From positions 1 to 8,400 of the forward strand of contig DATLBY010000412.1 of assembly GCA_035526665.1 (NCBI GenBank): a stretch of DNA of 8,400 nucleotides, read 5' to 3'. Shown here one piece after another: positions 6,576 to 8,400 of the stretch. Each line of letters starts with the position of its first letter. Position 1 is the stretch's first letter. The position numbers were made by a program, and so were the translations under genes. The stretch is from DATLBY01 sp035526665. GTDB lineage: Bacteria; Acidobacteriota; Terriglobia; Bryobacterales; Bryobacteraceae. Below the pieces are notes generated by a model, which had not been told where the DNA came from, did not search any database, and worked only from the letters and a program-made list of their open reading frames with translations.

Positions 6576-7314
6576 CGTTGCGGACCGGCGCTACCGGAGG
6601 TGGTACGCGATGCTCCTGCGGCTGTATCCGCGGCCTTTCCGGGAGCGGTTCGGCGAGGGGATGGCGCAGACATTTCAGGACTTGTGCCGGGAGCACGGGA
6701 ACGCTGGGCGGGGAGTGCTCGGGCTCGCGCTGTGGATCTCTTGCGAGACGTTGGTGGGAATCGTTAAGGAGAACACAACTCATATGCCGCAACTGGGAAA
6801 GACGATGCTGCGTGTGGCGCTGGGGGCAATGGCTGTGTGGATGGTGCCGCTCGTGGCGTCGCAATTCGTGGAGGACTGGCACTGGGGCGTGGGCGGTTTC
6901 GTTCGGGCGTATGTCCTGTTCTTCTTGACGGGGATGGCGATTGCGCTGGTCGCGAAGAGGATGGGCGTGTGGTCCTACAAGGCGGGCGTGGCTGTGGCAC
7001 TGGTGGCCGGCTTCGCGTTGGGGTGGTCGACCATGGTCCAGGTCGCGGACTCGGGACATCCGGAGCGCCTGTGGTACCACAGTGTGCTCGTGGTGGGGGC
7101 CATTGGAGCGTGTCTTGCGCGGCTGAAGGCGCCGGGATTAGCTTGGACGTTGTTCGCGATGGCGGCGGTGCTTGCGCTGATCTCCGCGATGCTGCCTTCG
7201 GGCGCGCCCCCCGACCTTGCGCGGAGAATGGCCATCGGGCATGGTGTCTACGTGGCGATGTTCACCGCGTCCGCTCTAATGTTCCGGCACGCGAGTTTGG
7301 CGCGATTGAAGTAA
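6565..7314 (+). CDS. PadR-associated multi-pass membrane protein, function unknown
   Basis: The 249-residue protein begins with a soluble segment R-R-W-Y-A-M-L-L-R-L-Y-P-R-P-F-R-E-R-F-G (11-30) followed by G-M-A-Q-T-F-Q-D-L. This pattern is often seen at the start of membrane proteins and MacB-type permeases encoded next to PadR genes in acidobacteria. About six hydrophobic helices follow, near 81-99, 112-131, 136-155, 171-188, 191-211 and 222-241; a less certain one is at 50-67. No ABC ATPase motif and no permease beta-domain are present, so it is not a complete transporter. It may be a sensor, a stress-response membrane protein or a remnant permease. The ATG overlaps the end of padR by 11 bases, with AAGGA 10 bases upstream. 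Codons favour G at the third position (gtg, ctg, cgg, ggg), unlike the C-rich choice in the next gene. Confidence 0.85.
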   Translation: MATNVADRRYRRWYAMLLRLYPRPFRERFGEGMAQTFQDLCREHGNAGRGVLGLALWISCETLVGIVKENTTHMPQLGKTMLRVALGAMAVWMVPLVASQFVEDWHWGVGGFVRAYVLFFLTGMAIALVAKRMGVWSYKAGVAVALVAGFALGWSTMVQVADSGHPERLWYHSVLVVGAIGACLARLKAPGLAWTLFAMAAVLALISAMLPSGAPPDLARRMAIGHGVYVAMFTASALMFRHASLARLK

Positions 7315-7435
7315 GACCGAGGCCGATTACCAATCGGCCGCCGGTTCGACGTGCGCCAGGTTTGCTTAGTACGGGGGAAGTCCGTAGGTCACAGTCGCTA
7401 CACCGGTTTTTTGTATTGGTGGTTTGCGGTATTGC
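7315..7435. other. Intergenic segment after the membrane-protein gene, with hairpin
   Basis: A perfect 8-bp stem, GGCCGATT (7321-7328) and AATCGGCC (7332-7339) with a 3-base loop, begins 6 bases after the stop codon. That is the right place for a transcription end, but no T-tract follows. A T6 run stands alone at 7407-7412 without a convincing stem directly before it. No reading frame was recognised here. Confidence 0.45.
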
Positions 7436-7550
7436 GGGAGTCCGCGCCGCATCGTGCGGGACGCATTGGTTTTAGAACATATCATAATTGCGGCGGCTCA
7501 CAGTAGGTTGCTATGGTCAGAACAATGGCTAACCACGACCGCTATCCCTG
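7436..7550 (+). repeat. Direct repeat, right copy, carrying the leader of the synthase-like gene
   Basis: This is the right partner of the segment at 5975-6090, 94% identical over a 98-base core. It covers the upstream region, ribosome site and first 12 codons of the gene starting at 7513. A small stem, CCGCA (7447-7451) and TGCGG (7455-7459), lies at its left end; the left copy has only a weaker version. The identical 42-base block (7466-7507) includes an AT-rich stretch with the -10-like CATAAT (7483-7488), but no good -35 could be named. Confidence 0.93.
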
Positions 7551-8400
7551 CGCCGGCGAGTCCTCTGAGACGCGCGGCCCTGCTCGCCAGCGGCGGCCCG
7601 TCCGTGTCCGGCGGGTGGACGAATGCGCAACTCTCGATGAGCTGTTCACCCACTGTTTGCCGGCCTTCGGTGGCGCTTATCTCCGGCGGATCTATACCAT
7701 TCTCGATCGCGCCATCGGCCTCGGTTGCCCGCTTACCCTGTCCATTTCCGGTCCGGTGACCGTCTCCGGACAGCACCTCGCATGGCTCCTTCCGCTGATT
7801 GAAACCGGCTGGGTCGCCTATCTCAGCACAACCGACGCCGTCTGCTATCACGACGGCCACCGCAGCCTGGACGCATATAAGGATGGCCCCATTCATGAGG
7901 TGGCCATCCATAGCGACGACAAAGCTCTGCGCGACGAGAAGACAATACGGGTCACCGACATGGCCTTCGATGAGGGTGTCCTGCTGGATCAGGATCGCTT
8001 TCTGACGGCTTGCCTCTCGCAGCCGGAGTTCCAGCGGAGGATGACAGGCACCGAGATGCGTTATCTTCTCGGCCGTTATTACGCCGCGCAGGAGGCGCAA
8101 AACGATGTTCCGGCAGGATTACTCTCTACCTGCCACCGGATGGCCCTTCCCATCTTCGTCGGCGCTCCCGCCGATGGCAGCGTGTTTCTGAATTCCATGA
8201 AGCTGTGGGCCATGCAGCGCGCCGGCATCGGCGGCAGGTACGGCTTTGATCTCGATTTGCATGCCGAGGTCTTTGAAGCCTGCGCGTATCATCGCTGGGG
8301 CCTCTTCGATCATCCGGCGCACTCGCTCGCCACGTTGATTCTGGGAGGCGGAGTTCCCAAGAACTATAATCTCCAACCCGAACCCGCGCTGGGACAAGTG
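7513..8400 (+). CDS. Deoxyhypusine-synthase-family protein (partial, runs off the window)
   Basis: The frame is open from ATG 7513 for 296 codons to the window edge. Family features in order: C-P-L-T-L-S-I-S-G-P-V-T-V-S-G (72-86), like the strand and NAD-loop start of deoxyhypusine synthases; W-V-A-Y-L-S-T-T-D-A-V (100-110), like the V-D-V-L-V-T-T-A-G-G strand; D-D-K-A-L-R-D-E-K-T-I-R-V-T-D (135-149), like the D-x-x-L-x-x-x-x-I-x-R-x-x-D segment; P-A-D-G-S (219-223); and G-G-G-V-P-K-N (278-284). The catalytic Lys region should lie about 40-50 residues further on and is not visible. Bacteria lack eIF5A, and known bacterial homologues of this family act in polyamine chemistry such as homospermidine synthesis. 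The exact reaction here is not determined. The acidic E-E-D of the NAD/substrate loop is not seen (C-Y-H-D instead), so it is a diverged member. M5 (7525) is an alternative start; GTAGG before ATG 7513 is a modest ribosome site. Confidence 0.82.
   Translation, partial: MVRTMANHDRYPCAGESSETRGPARQRRPVRVRRVDECATLDELFTHCLPAFGGAYLRRIYTILDRAIGLGCPLTLSISGPVTVSGQHLAWLLPLIETGWVAYLSTTDAVCYHDGHRSLDAYKDGPIHEVAIHSDDKALRDEKTIRVTDMAFDEGVLLDQDRFLTACLSQPEFQRRMTGTEMRYLLGRYYAAQEAQNDVPAGLLSTCHRMALPIFVGAPADGSVFLNSMKLWAMQRAGIGGRYGFDLDLHAEVFEACAYHRWGLFDHPAHSLATLILGGGVPKNYNLQPEPALGQV

Noticed and set aside
6481..7080. Leftward 199-residue frame rich in Pro, His and Arg
   Set aside because: It is the opposite strand of padR and the membrane-protein gene; its composition is a by-product of their G-rich codons.
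7407..7412. T6 tract as an intrinsic terminator
   Set aside because: No stable stem lies immediately before it; the nearest (TACGG at 7370-7374 with CCGTA at 7382-7386) is short and about 20 bases away.
5975..7550. Insertion sequence or integron explanation for the flanking repeats
   Set aside because: No transposase, integrase or terminal inverted repeats are present between or at the repeats, and the repeats are direct and carry coding sequence of the neighbour.
7498..8100. Leftward 200-residue open frame
   Set aside because: Antisense to the synthase-like gene, whose rightward frame is open to the window edge and matches a known family along its length.
7799..8249. Two shorter rightward frames (7799-8005, 8010-8249)
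   Set aside because: Both are out of frame with the synthase-like protein, which explains the whole stretch.

Overview
The window looks like bacterial chromosomal DNA of high GC, most probably from an acidobacterium of the Solibacter/Bryobacter kind. That assignment is an inference. It rests on a PadR-type repressor overlapping a membrane-protein gene whose N-terminus has the Leu-Arg-Leu-Tyr-Pro-Arg-x-Phe-Arg-Glu-Arg pattern common in that phylum, and on the giant membrane-inserted patatin. There are no rRNA or tRNA genes, no CRISPR array and no transposase.

Left part (1-870): a leftward gene cut by the window edge encodes the N-terminal receiver domain of a NarL-type response regulator, with its phosphorylation residues replaced. 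A small four-helix DUF2231-like membrane protein (414-860) diverges from it. Middle part (871-5953): a leftward three-gene operon. It begins with a 1181-residue patatin-like lipid hydrolase whose catalytic Ser and Asp halves are separated by a roughly 400-residue multi-pass membrane domain. Eleven bases on is a 59-residue GatC/AtzG-like helical protein, easily missed because of its size. The amidase-signature (GatA/AtzE-like) hydrolase follows, overlapping it by ATGA. The small protein and the amidase probably form a complex. The operon runs tail to tail into the DUF2231-like gene with 10 bases between stop codons.

Right part (5954-8400): a two-gene cassette, a PadR repressor (6228-6575) and a membrane protein (6565-7314). 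It is driven by a promoter whose -35/-10 spacer is a 19-bp palindrome and whose -10 lies so close to the ATG that the mRNA is probably leaderless. A deoxyhypusine-synthase-family gene follows (7513 to beyond 8400).

The most unusual feature is a direct repeat of about 115 bp, 94% identical over its 98-bp core, at 5975-6090 and 7436-7550, on either side of the PadR cassette. It carries the upstream region, ribosome site and first 12 codons of the deoxyhypusine-synthase-like gene. The left copy therefore starts the same protein but reaches a stop after 27 codons. This suggests the cassette entered between patatin and the synthase gene by a duplication event, or that a second synthase gene once lay there. 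The flanking repeats could still recombine to remove the cassette.
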